Below, piece after piece: positions 31,965-39,859 of a stretch of DNA of 47,011 nucleotides. The position numbers were made by a program, and so were the translations under genes. This DNA is from Streptomyces antioxidans (GTDB taxonomy: Bacteria > Actinomycetota > Actinomycetes > Streptomycetales > Streptomycetaceae): the NCBI RefSeq assembly GCF_000968685.2, contig NZ_LAKD02000039.1, positions 1 through 47,011 of the forward strand, given 5' to 3'. Below the pieces are notes generated by a model. The model searched no databases. It was not told where the DNA came from and worked only from the letters and a program-made list of their open reading frames with translations. Each line of letters opens with the position of its first letter. Positions within the stretch are counted from its first letter, which is position 1.

Positions 31965-32855
31965 ATGCTCATGCCCTTGATTCTGGTGACGGGCGCGACC
32001 GGTCAGGTGGGCCAGCGGTTCACCAAGCGGCTGCTGGAGCGGCCCGCGGCCGGTACCGAGGTACGGGTGCTGGTGCGCGACGAGGAGCGCGGCGCCCCCT
32101 TCGCGGCCCGGGGCGCGCGGCTCACGGTGGGCGATCTGCGCGAGGAGAAGGACCTGCGGCGGGCCGTGGAGGGGGTGCATGCGGTGGTCAACATCGCGGC
32201 GGCCTTCCGCGGGGTGCCGGACGACGAGGCGTGGGCGGTCAACCGGGACGCGGCCGTCGCACTCGGGCGGGCCGCGGTCGAGGCGGGGGCGAGCCGGTTC
32301 CTCCAGGTCAGCACCAATCTGGTGTACGGCGAATCGCGCGGGCGGCCGTTCACCGAGGACGATGAGAGCAGGCCCGGCGGTCTGCTGTGGGGGGCGTACC
32401 CGGCCTCCAAGGCCGAGGCGGAGCGGGAGCTGCTGGCGCTGCACCGTGAGCACGGCCTCGATCTGCGGATCGGCAGCCTGGCCTTCGTGTACGGGGACGG
32501 CGATCCGCATGTGGCGAACTTCCTGCCGCACGCCCAGAGCTGGGCCGGGGACCAGCGGCTCGCCATGGTCCACCACGCGGATGCGACGCAGGCACTGCTG
32601 CGGCTGCTGCGCGCACCGGGCGGCACGGCCGGTGGCTCGGTGTCGGGCCGCAAGTACAACATCGTCGACGACGCCCCGCCGACCGTCGTCGAGATCCACC
32701 GGCTCATGGGCGCACCGCTGCCCGAGGGCATGCCCGGGCGGACCACCGACGACCCCTGGTTCGGGATCACCTCCAACCTCCGGCTGCGCGATGAGCTGGG
32801 CTGGCGGCCGCTGTATCCGTCGATCTGGACGGCGCGCGACGCGGGTGTGCTGTGA
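31965..32855 (+). CDS. NAD(P)-dependent epimerase/dehydratase (SDR family)
   Basis: This 296-residue Rossmann-fold protein has the nucleotide-binding TGATGQVG at residues ~9-16. The catalytic pattern appears as STNLVYGE (Ser region) and YPASKAE, the extended-SDR YxxxK motif. The C-terminus YNIVDDAPPTVVEIHRLM is typical of NAD-dependent epimerases. ATG 31965 or 31971 could be the start; both have weak SD support. It is the divergent partner of the MmyB-type regulator, likely its target. The substrate is unknown. Confidence 0.88.
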   Translation: MLMPLILVTGATGQVGQRFTKRLLERPAAGTEVRVLVRDEERGAPFAARGARLTVGDLREEKDLRRAVEGVHAVVNIAAAFRGVPDDEAWAVNRDAAVALGRAAVEAGASRFLQVSTNLVYGESRGRPFTEDDESRPGGLLWGAYPASKAEAERELLALHREHGLDLRIGSLAFVYGDGDPHVANFLPHAQSWAGDQRLAMVHHADATQALLRLLRAPGGTAGGSVSGRKYNIVDDAPPTVVEIHRLMGAPLPEGMPGRTTDDPWFGITSNLRLRDELGWRPLYPSIWTARDAGVL

Positions 32856-32946
32856 TGCGACTGCGGTTGACGGGGCGTTAGGCCGTCCAGGGGAAGCGGC
32901 GGCCTACGGCGGGACCGAGCCCGTCCGGCCTGCCACTCTGGCGTCC

Positions 32947-33672
32947 ATGACGACGCCCACGCCCACCCCCGCCGCCACGACCGTGCCCGCGCGGCTCGCG
33001 CCGCGCACCGTGAGAGGCGTCGTGGCGCGCATGAGCGCGCTCGGCGCGGCGCTGCCGCCCGGGGACGGGGTGGCGGTCTTCAACGGGGTGTACCTCTCGG
33101 TCACCGAGGAGGTCAGCCGACGGCTAGCGGACGGGTACTTCCACGACCCGTCCGCCACCGAGGAGTTGGACGTGCGGTTCGCCGGGCGCTATCTGGCGGC
33201 GGTCGACGCGGCGGCCACCGGAGGGCGGCCGCCCGCCTGCTGGCGGCCGCTGTTCCAGCTGCGGTGCCACCCCGGGGTCCGCCCGGTGCAGTTCGCGCTC
33301 GCCGGGATCAACGCCCACATCGGCCACGACCTGGCGCTCGCGCTGCTGGACACCTGCCGGGCCCGGGACCTCGAACCGGGCGCCCTGGAGGGCGACTTCG
33401 ACCGGATCGGGGCCCTGCTCACGGGGATGGAGGAGCGGATCCGGGAGGAGCTGATGCCCGGCCCCGACCTGCTGGACGTGGCCGATCCGCTCACCCATCT
33501 CACGGTCTCCTGGAGCCTGGACAAGGCGCGGGACGCCGCGTGGGCGGCGTTCCGCGCACTGTGGGGGCTGCGTGCGGCGCCGGAGCTGGCGGAGGAGTTC
33601 GCGGAGCGCGTGGACGCCACCGTGGGCCTGGTCGGGCGCTTTCTGCTCACCCCGCTGCCGTCCGGGTACTGA
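32947..33672 (+). CDS. DUF5995 family protein
   Basis: This 241-residue protein matches the DUF5995 family: LPPGDGVAVFNGVYLSVTEEV near residues 37-57, ACWRPLFQLRCHPGVRPVQFALAGINAHIGHDLAL around 98-132, and ELMPGPDLLDVADPLTHL. Several conserved His and Asp suggest a metal site, as in all-alpha hydroxylase folds, but no reaction is known. The ATG at 32947 lacks a strong SD. It stands alone before the convergent lysine oxidase gene. Confidence 0.85.
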   Translation: MTTPTPTPAATTVPARLAPRTVRGVVARMSALGAALPPGDGVAVFNGVYLSVTEEVSRRLADGYFHDPSATEELDVRFAGRYLAAVDAAATGGRPPACWRPLFQLRCHPGVRPVQFALAGINAHIGHDLALALLDTCRARDLEPGALEGDFDRIGALLTGMEERIREELMPGPDLLDVADPLTHLTVSWSLDKARDAAWAAFRALWGLRAAPELAEEFAERVDATVGLVGRFLLTPLPSGY

Positions 33673-33706
33673 AGCGGCCCCGGACCGGGCGCTGGACGAC
33701 CCCGGC

Positions 33707-35416
33707 TCAGTCCTCGGGCAGCTCGACGGGCGCGATCCCGTCGTACAGATCGCCCGGCCCGGGGTTCTTCGGGTCCGTGGAGCCGCCGAACCGGTGCATC
33801 ACGCCCCACACCGCGTTGAGCGCGGTCTGGATCGCGCCCTCGGCCCAGCCCGCCGTCCAGGAGATGTCATCGCCCGCGAGGAAGACGCCGCGCTTGTCGG
33901 CGGGCAGCCGGTCCTGCATGAAGTGGGTGAACAACCGGCGCTGGTAGCGGTAGTGGCCGGGCAGATTGGCCTTGAACGCGCCCATGAAGTACGGCTCGTT
34001 CTCCCATGACACGGTGACCGGGCTGCCGATGATGTGCCTGCGGATGTCGACGTTCGGATAGATCTCCGAGAGCGACTTCAGCATGACCTCCATCCGTTCG
34101 TTCGCCGACAGCGGCAGCCACTTGAGGCTGTCGTCGCACCAGGTGTACGAGAGGCAGATGACGGCGGGCCGGTCCGGGCCGTCGTCCAGCAGATACGTGC
34201 CGCGGGTCATCCGGTCGGTGAGCGTCATGCTCATCGTGTCCCGGCCGGTGACCTCGTCCTCGTCCAGCCAGAACGGCCGGTCCACCGGCACGAAGAGCTT
34301 GCTGGACTCCATGTAGTGGGTGCGCTCGATCGCCGTCCAGTGGTCGATCGGGAAGAGCGAGTCATCGCAGTCGATCTGGGCGAGCAGCATCCAGGACTGC
34401 GCGGTGAAGACCACCGCGCGGTATGAGCGGATGCCGCCGCTCGCGTCCGTCACCACGACGCGGTCGCCCGCGGCCCGGTGCAGCCGGGTCACGGCCGGGC
34501 GCGGCGCGCCCTCGTGCAGCGAGGCCAGCGAGGTGCCCCGGGGCCAGTGGACGAGCTTCTCGGGCTCGCGCTCCCACAGCCGCAGCGGAAGCTGCTGGCT
34601 GCCGCCGACGATGCCGCGGTGGTGGTCGTCGGCCTCGGTGTAGACGACGCGCAGGATCTCCAGGATGGAGTTGGGGAAGTCGGTGTCCCAGCCGCCGGTG
34701 CCGAAGCCGACCTGGCCGAAGATCTCGCGGTGGCGGAAGGAGGTGAAGGCCGAGGAGTCGCAGAGGAAGCCGTAGAAGGTCTGGTTGTCCAGCTTCTCCA
34801 CCAGCCGCGACCAGATCTCCCGGATCCGGGGCACGTCCCGCTCGCGGATGGCGCGGTTCATGTCGGAGAAGTCCGCGCCTTCCTCCAGGCAGGTGTTCCA
34901 GGCGTCGGCCACCTCGCGGTAGACCGGCGGCAGATCGTCGATGGTGCGGGCGTAGTGGGCCTCGCCCTTGAGGTCGACGACGGTCGAGGGGGTCTCGGGG
35001 GCCAGCGGGTTGGGGAACGGCCGGGTCTTCAGCCCCACCAGGTCGATGTAGTGCTGGAGGGCGGTGGAGGACGGCGGGAAGCGCATCGCGCCCATTTCGG
35101 CGGTCAGCGCGTCGTCACAGCCGTCGAAGCCGACGGTGCGCAGCCGCCCGCCGATCCGGTCGGCCTCGTAGACCACGGGCTTCAGGCCCATCTTCATCAG
35201 CTCGTACGCGGTGACGACACCGGAGAGACCGCCGCCGACGACCGCGACCTCGGCGCCGTGCTCGGTGGCCGGTATCTGGCCCAGGCCGGCGGGGTGGGCG
35301 AGGTAGTCGTCGTAGGCGTAGGGGAAGTCCGGGCCGAACATGGTGATGGGCGGCAGGGCCTCGAGGGCCTGCGCCTCCTGCTCGTCATGGACGGCGGTGG
35401 GCACCGTGGACGTCAT
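33707..35416 (-). CDS. DavB-like flavin amine oxidase (probable L-lysine 2-monooxygenase)
   Basis: This 569-residue FAD enzyme is probably a lysine 2-monooxygenase, turning L-lysine into 5-aminovaleramide with CO2 release. FAD-binding VVGGGLSG is at residues 59-66, and the C-terminal GDDISWTAGWAEGAI closes the flavin site. The segments ITMFGPDFPYAYDDYL, ELMKMGLKPVVYEA and FGQVGFGTGGWDTDFPNS match what I remember of Pseudomonas DavB closely. The next gene upstream encodes the DavA-like amidase expected for the product. The start is ATG 35416 with AAGGAG. Oxidases of phenylalanine or tryptophan are possible alternatives, but the DavA neighbour favours lysine. Confidence 0.85.
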   Translation of the reverse strand: MTSTVPTAVHDEQEAQALEALPPITMFGPDFPYAYDDYLAHPAGLGQIPATEHGAEVAVVGGGLSGVVTAYELMKMGLKPVVYEADRIGGRLRTVGFDGCDDALTAEMGAMRFPPSSTALQHYIDLVGLKTRPFPNPLAPETPSTVVDLKGEAHYARTIDDLPPVYREVADAWNTCLEEGADFSDMNRAIRERDVPRIREIWSRLVEKLDNQTFYGFLCDSSAFTSFRHREIFGQVGFGTGGWDTDFPNSILEILRVVYTEADDHHRGIVGGSQQLPLRLWEREPEKLVHWPRGTSLASLHEGAPRPAVTRLHRAAGDRVVVTDASGGIRSYRAVVFTAQSWMLLAQIDCDDSLFPIDHWTAIERTHYMESSKLFVPVDRPFWLDEDEVTGRDTMSMTLTDRMTRGTYLLDDGPDRPAVICLSYTWCDDSLKWLPLSANERMEVMLKSLSEIYPNVDIRRHIIGSPVTVSWENEPYFMGAFKANLPGHYRYQRRLFTHFMQDRLPADKRGVFLAGDDISWTAGWAEGAIQTALNAVWGVMHRFGGSTDPKNPGPGDLYDGIAPVELPED

Positions 35417-35479
35417 GGGGTACGGACTCCTTGCTGCTTGGTGCTCAAAAGGGTGGTTCGGGTGCGGCAGGGGGCCGGA

Positions 35480-36277
35480 TCAGCCGAGTGAGGTGTAGAG
35501 ACCGGGGCGGCGGTCGCGCAGATACGGGTTGATCCGGCGCGAGGTGGTCAGCAGTTTGGGGTCGACATCGCCGAGGAGAAGCTCCTCACCGCGGCCCGCG
35601 CGCAGACAGGTGGCGCCGTCGGGCCCGGCCAGACAGCTCAGCCCGACGAAGTCGAACTCGCCCTCGGGGCCGCTGCGGTTGACGTACGCGATGTACATCT
35701 GGCTCTCGAAGGCCCGTACCGGAATCAGGGACTCGGCGACGAACTCATAGGGGTGCATCTGCGCGGTGGGCACCAGCAGCAGATCGGTCCCGGCCAGGGC
35801 GTGGGCCCGTACGTTCTCGGGGAACTCCACGTCGTAGCAGACCAGGATGCCGACGGTCAGCCCGCCGAGGGTGGCCTGGACGACGGGGGTCTCCCCGGGG
35901 AGGAACGACGCCCGCTCGAAGCAGCCGTAGAGATGGGTCTTGCGGTAGTTGGCCAGCTGGGTGCCGTCCGCGCCCACCAGCCGCGCGGAGTTGTGGACGG
36001 CGCCGGCGTGGCGCTCGGGGTAGCCGTAGAGGACGGCCAGCCCGTGCGTCGCGGCGATCTCGGCCACCGCCCGCCCGCTGGGCCCGTCGGCGGGCTCGGC
36101 CAGCTCCCGTACGCCGCCGCCGATGGCGTAGCCCGTGAGGAACATCTCCGCGGTGACCAGCAGCCCGGCGCCATCGGCGGCCGCGCGGGCGGCGGCCTCG
36201 TCGAGGACCTTGAGGTTACCGGCGGGGTCGCCGGGGTGACCGGAGTTCTGGAGCAGGGCGGTGCGCAGCGGCGGCAT
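35480..36277 (-). CDS. DavA-like carbon-nitrogen hydrolase (probable 5-aminovaleramidase)
   Basis: This 265-residue nitrilase-superfamily amidase has the Glu44-Lys113-Cys147 triad (AEMFLTGY, NYRKTHLYG, CYDVEFPE). Its sequence, including YGYPERH and the MFLTGY segment, is like Pseudomonas DavA, which hydrolyses 5-aminovaleramide to 5-aminovalerate. Its gene is followed 63 bases later by the DavB-like oxidase, in the order amidase then oxidase. The ATG start at 36277 has a good SD (AAGGTCTGCCC is weak, but GGGGGAAGG lies just upstream). Omega-amidase or beta-ureidopropionase are alternatives. Confidence 0.85.
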   Translation of the reverse strand: MPPLRTALLQNSGHPGDPAGNLKVLDEAAARAAADGAGLLVTAEMFLTGYAIGGGVRELAEPADGPSGRAVAEIAATHGLAVLYGYPERHAGAVHNSARLVGADGTQLANYRKTHLYGCFERASFLPGETPVVQATLGGLTVGILVCYDVEFPENVRAHALAGTDLLLVPTAQMHPYEFVAESLIPVRAFESQMYIAYVNRSGPEGEFDFVGLSCLAGPDGATCLRAGRGEELLLGDVDPKLLTTSRRINPYLRDRRPGLYTSLG

Positions 36278-36564
36278 GGGCAGACCTTGGGGGAAGGAGT
36301 ACGGGCATAAAAACAGTACGTTGCCTCCGGATCGCCCAACAAGACGACTTCATTGCGTCCGGCGTCGATTCATGACGTATGGGGATCCGTACACAACGAT
36401 TCGTTGCACAAGGACGAGATCCGCCGCGGGGCTGTGTCGATATGCGGCTCCGCCGCGGGGGGGGCGCCCCGAAGGGGCGCGGGGAACTGCGCGACCAGCC
36501 ACAACGGCGCCGCAGTCGACCGCCGACGAAACGCACCGAAGAACCCGCGCACCCAGCGGAGCGC
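36278..36564. other. Gap between Lrp gene and amidase gene: palindrome and Streptomyces repeat
   Basis: Two things are visible. CAACGA-T-TCGTTG at 36394-36406 is a 13-base perfect palindrome with the TCGTTGC sequence also seen before the permease. An element at about 36430-36530, including GGCGCCCCGAAGGGGCGCGGGGAACTGCGCGACCAGCC in several parts, is a common Streptomyces interspersed repeat. The amidase probably has its own promoter near 36300-36340, where the sequence is AT-rich. Confidence 0.55.
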
Positions 36565-37020
36565 TTACGTGGGGGCACCCGAACCAAACCTCCGCAGCAG
36601 CGGCGACAGCACCAACACGGACTTGGTCCGCTCCACAAAGCGCTCCCCCGCGATCCGCTCCAGCACCCTCTCAAAGTGGCGCATGTCCGCGGCGAAGACC
36701 TGGACGACGGCGTCCGCGTCACCGGTGACGGTGGACGCGGACACCACCTCGGGGTAGCGCGACAGACCCCGGCGGATGTCGTCCGGCGAGGTGTTGTGGC
36801 GGCAGTAGAGCTCGATGAAGCCCTCGGTCTCCCAGCCCAGCGCCGCCGGGTCGACCCGCACCGTGAAGCCGGTGATGGCTCCCTCCGCGCGCAGCCGGTC
36901 CACCCGCCGTTTGACGGCGGGCGCGGACAGTCCGACGATTTCGCCGATGTCGGCGTAGGAGCGGCGGGCGTCCTCGGCGAGGGCGTGGACGATGCGTTCG
37001 TCGAGATCGTTCAGTCGCAC
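36565..37020 (-). CDS. Lrp/AsnC family regulator
   Basis: This 151-residue regulator has an N-terminal helix-turn-helix (residues ~18-45, SYADIGEIVGLSAPAVKRRVDRL) and a C-terminal RAM ligand-binding domain (ending LVLSPLLRRF). Proteins of this family form octamers and respond to amino acids. The start is GTG 37020, ten bases after the permease stop, so the genes are likely cotranscribed. Its position between a permease and a lysine oxidation pair suggests lysine or a product as effector. Confidence 0.9.
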   Translation of the reverse strand: MRLNDLDERIVHALAEDARRSYADIGEIVGLSAPAVKRRVDRLRAEGAITGFTVRVDPAALGWETEGFIELYCRHNTSPDDIRRGLSRYPEVVSASTVTGDADAVVQVFAADMRHFERVLERIAGERFVERTKSVLVLSPLLRRFGSGAPT

Positions 37021-37030
37021 TGGGGGGCAA

Positions 37031-38503
37031 TCACTTCTCTGCTGTGGCCAGTCGGGATCGGCGCATGCCGTATCCGAAGTACAGCACAAGGCCGACGGCC
37101 ATCCACACGCCGAAGACCACCCAGGTCACCAACTGCAGACTGCTCATCATCCACAGACACAGCGCGAAGCCGATCACCGGGAAGAGCGGGGACAGCGGCA
37201 CCCGGAAGGTCCGGGGCATCTCGGGCCGGGTCCGGCGCAGCACGATCACGGCGATGTTGACCAGCGCGAAGGCGAAGAGCGTGCCGATGCTGGTGGCGTC
37301 GGCGAGCTGGCCGAGCGGGATCGCGGCGGCGAGGACGCCGCAGAAGAGCGAGACGATGACGGTGTTGGCGCGGGGCACCCCGGTCCGGGCGTGGACCGTG
37401 GAGAAGACCTTGGGCACCAGCCCGTCCCGGGACATCGCGAAGAGGATGCGGGTCTGCCCGTAGAGCACGGTCAGCACCACCGAGGCGATCGCGATGACCG
37501 CCCCGGCGGCCAGCAGTACGGCCCAGAAGCTCTGCCCGGTGACATCGTTCATGATCGAGGCGAGTGCGGCCTCGGAGCCGGAGAACTTCTTCCACGGCAG
37601 CGCGCCCACCGCCACGGCGGCCACCAGGCAGTACAGCGCGGTGACGATGACCAGCGAGAGCATGATCGCGCGGGGCAGGTCGCGCTGGGGGTTCTTGGCC
37701 TCCTCACCGGCCGTGGAGGCGGCGTCGAAGCCGATGTAGGAGAAGAAGAGGGTGGCACCGGCGGCGCTGACGCCCGCCATGCCCAGCGGCATGAACGGGG
37801 TGTAGTTCCCGGCCCGGATGCCGGTGAAGGCGACGGCGCAGAAGAGGATCAGCGCCGCGATCTTCACCCCGACCATGACGGCGTTGGCGCGGGCGCTCTC
37901 CTTGGCGCCGCCCAGTAGGAAGGCCATGGCCAGCAGCACCACGAGCAGCGCGGGCAGATTGAAGATCCCGCCGTCCCCGGGCGGGGCGGCCAGCGCGGCG
38001 GGGATGGTGACACCGAGCGTGCCGTCGAGCAGTTCGTTGAGGTACTCGCCCCAGCCGACGGCGACGGCCGCCACCGAGACGCCGTATTCGAGGATCAGAC
38101 ACCAGCCGCAGACCCAGGCGATCAGCTCGCCCATCGTCGCGTAGGCGTACGAGTAGGAGGAGCCGGAGACCGGGATGGTGCCCGCCAGTTCGGCGTAGGA
38201 CAGCGCGGAGAACAGTGCGGTGAGTCCGGCGATGACGAATGACACGACGACCGCGGGGCCCGCGTCCGGCACCGCCTCGCCGAGCACCACGAAGATGCCG
38301 GTGCCCAGGGTGGCCCCGATGCTGATCATCGTGAGCTGCCACATGCCCATCGAGCGCCGGAGGCTTCCGCCCTCGCCCTGGCCGCCCTCGGCGACCAGCC
38401 GCTCCACCGGCTTGCGCCGCATCAGCCGGGCGCCCAGCCCACCGACCGGAGGGTCTGGTTCCGGTTGCTGGGTGGCGGGCGGTACTGCGCCGTGCTCCAA
38501 CAC
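37031..38503 (-). CDS. APC family amino acid permease
   Basis: This 490-residue inner-membrane transporter has about twelve to fourteen hydrophobic segments. The first is MGMWQLTMISIGATLGTGIF, the APC signature, and SYAELAGTIPVSGSSYSYAY follows. The cationic-amino-acid transporter (CAT) type, with a soluble N-terminal ~55 residues and extra helices, fits lysine or arginine. The start is GTG 38503, eight bases after AAGGAG. It is the first gene of the permease-Lrp-amidase-oxidase unit on the minus strand. Confidence 0.9.
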   Translation of the reverse strand: MLEHGAVPPATQQPEPDPPVGGLGARLMRRKPVERLVAEGGQGEGGSLRRSMGMWQLTMISIGATLGTGIFVVLGEAVPDAGPAVVVSFVIAGLTALFSALSYAELAGTIPVSGSSYSYAYATMGELIAWVCGWCLILEYGVSVAAVAVGWGEYLNELLDGTLGVTIPAALAAPPGDGGIFNLPALLVVLLAMAFLLGGAKESARANAVMVGVKIAALILFCAVAFTGIRAGNYTPFMPLGMAGVSAAGATLFFSYIGFDAASTAGEEAKNPQRDLPRAIMLSLVIVTALYCLVAAVAVGALPWKKFSGSEAALASIMNDVTGQSFWAVLLAAGAVIAIASVVLTVLYGQTRILFAMSRDGLVPKVFSTVHARTGVPRANTVIVSLFCGVLAAAIPLGQLADATSIGTLFAFALVNIAVIVLRRTRPEMPRTFRVPLSPLFPVIGFALCLWMMSSLQLVTWVVFGVWMAVGLVLYFGYGMRRSRLATAEK

Positions 38504-38803
38504 TTGGGTGGCTCCTTGTTCGCTGCCATCAGGTGGTGGCGACCGGCTGCGGACATACGGCTGCCCGGAAGGGAAACCCGCAGGTGGGAATCGCCGAGCA
38601 GCCGGTCTCCGCCACTCCACGTCAGCGCAAGACCCTATGAGCCGTCCGCCGACGGCCGTAATGGACCATGGTTGCGCATGCGTGTCGCAACGTTGCGCGC
38701 GGGGGCGCCCGACGGTGAATCGTTGCGAAACACTGAGCTCGTCAGCGCGCGTTTCACCCGAATGCCGCGATACTGCACCATTTTAGCGGTCGTTGGTGGG
38801 GAC
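38504..38803. promoter_or_regulatory. Divergent promoter region with GTTGCG half-sites (possible Lrp operators)
   Basis: At 38671-38731 there are four copies of the GTTGCG half-site: GTTGCG (38671-38676), CGCAAC (38686-38691), CGTTGCG (38691-38697) and CGTTGCG (38721-38727). The middle two form the perfect 12-base palindrome CGCAACGTTGCG at 38686-38697. They lie between the permease and the small divergent gene. Similar TCGTTGC occurs at 36401-36407. This fits repeated sites for an Lrp octamer. No other feature is seen in these 300 bases. Confidence 0.55.
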
Positions 38804-39010
38804 GTGACCACTGACAGTCTGCAACCACCCGATCACTCCCACCTCGGTGCCGAACCGGTGTTCCGGCCTCGTGACCAGGGGGGTGACAACGAGCGCTACC
38901 CGCTCGAATACTGCGCGAGAGTGTGGGAGGACTTCATCCGGACGCTGGGCCGGATCGAGGCGGACTTCCTCCAGCGCTCCAATACCACAGAACCGGGCGT
39001 CAAGGCATGA
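38804..39010 (+). CDS. Small hypothetical protein (68 residues)
   Basis: This 68-residue acidic/aromatic protein starts with GTG 38804 after GGTGGGG and reads VTTDSLQPPDHSHLG, with a helical second half (EYCARVWEDFIRTLGRIEADFL). Its stop overlaps the ATG of the next gene as ATGA, so the two are translationally coupled. The function is unknown; the fixed pairing suggests it works with the DUF2637 membrane protein. An upstream extended frame is not convincing. Confidence 0.7.
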   Translation: MTTDSLQPPDHSHLGAEPVFRPRDQGGDNERYPLEYCARVWEDFIRTLGRIEADFLQRSNTTEPGVKA

Positions 39011-39774
39011 CGTACACCGAGCCGAGGCCGGGCGGCTACGGGCCCCCTCCCACCGGCCACCGGCCCGCCCCCGCGCCCCCTCCCGGGGAGCGCTTCGAGG
39101 CGCCCGTCGATTATGAGATGAATCCTTTCCCCCTGCCGGATCCGGAGACCATCGAGGGCCGCTGGGACCTGGAGGGGGATCTGGCCCGGCTGCTCCAGAC
39201 GGCCTCCCCCGAGGACGCGGTGCACACCACCGGCCCCATCGGACCGCCGGTTCCCCCGCTGCACGCCCCCTCCCCCCCGCATGTGCGGGGGCGCGGCAAG
39301 CGCCGCCGGGTCCGCTTCCAGCTGCCGAGGTTGCCCTGGCTGCATGTGATCAGCCTGATCTTCGCGGCGGTCACCACGATCATCGTCGCCATGCTGAGCG
39401 TGCTCGGCGGCATGATCTCCTACCCTCCGCTGCGCTATCTGGCCTCCCCGAGCACTTCGGAGTCCATGGCGGCGTGGTGGCCACTGCTGGTCTACGGACC
39501 CTGGCTGGTCGCCTCGCTGTCGGTGCTGCGGGCCGCCCTGCACCGGCGGGGTGCGGCGCACTCATGGGCCGTGGTGGTGCTCTTCTCCACCATCGCGGTG
39601 TTCCTGTGCGTCGCCCACGCCCCGAGGAACGCGCCCAGCATGGCCGTGGCCGGTCTTCCCCCGGTCGCCGCGCTGGTCTCGTTCCACCAGCTGGTGCGGC
39701 AGATCACGCTCACCAGCCCGCCGCGCCACGCGCTGCCCCGCACCCGGGGTGAGCAGCGTGGAATGGCGAGATGA
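39007..39774 (+). CDS. DUF2637 family membrane protein (Spd-like)
   Basis: This 255-residue protein has a Pro-rich cytoplasmic N-terminus (~1-95), a basic segment (GRGKRRRVRF), then four hydrophobic segments: ~112-135, ~155-172, ~183-200 and ~205-225. This matches DUF2637, the family related to Streptomyces plasmid spread (Spd) proteins. No plasmid genes surround it, so this is probably a chromosomal copy. It is coupled to the small upstream gene by an ATGA overlap and ends at a strong terminator. Confidence 0.85.
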   Translation: MTYTEPRPGGYGPPPTGHRPAPAPPPGERFEAPVDYEMNPFPLPDPETIEGRWDLEGDLARLLQTASPEDAVHTTGPIGPPVPPLHAPSPPHVRGRGKRRRVRFQLPRLPWLHVISLIFAAVTTIIVAMLSVLGGMISYPPLRYLASPSTSESMAAWWPLLVYGPWLVASLSVLRAALHRRGAAHSWAVVVLFSTIAVFLCVAHAPRNAPSMAVAGLPPVAALVSFHQLVRQITLTSPPRHALPRTRGEQRGMAR

Positions 39775-39794
39775 GGCACCGCCGCACCACAGCA

Positions 39795-39831
39795 CCACAG
39801 CCCCACTCACCCGAGCCGAGTGGGGCTGTGG
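39795..39831. terminator. Strong bidirectional hairpin between DUF2637 gene and guaB1
   Basis: CCACAGCCCCACTC and GAGTGGGGCTGTGG pair perfectly over 14 bp with a 9-base loop. It lies between two convergent genes and should end both transcripts. Confidence 0.85.
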
Positions 39832-39859
39832 CGCTGTCGCGGTCCCAGGAGACTCCGTC

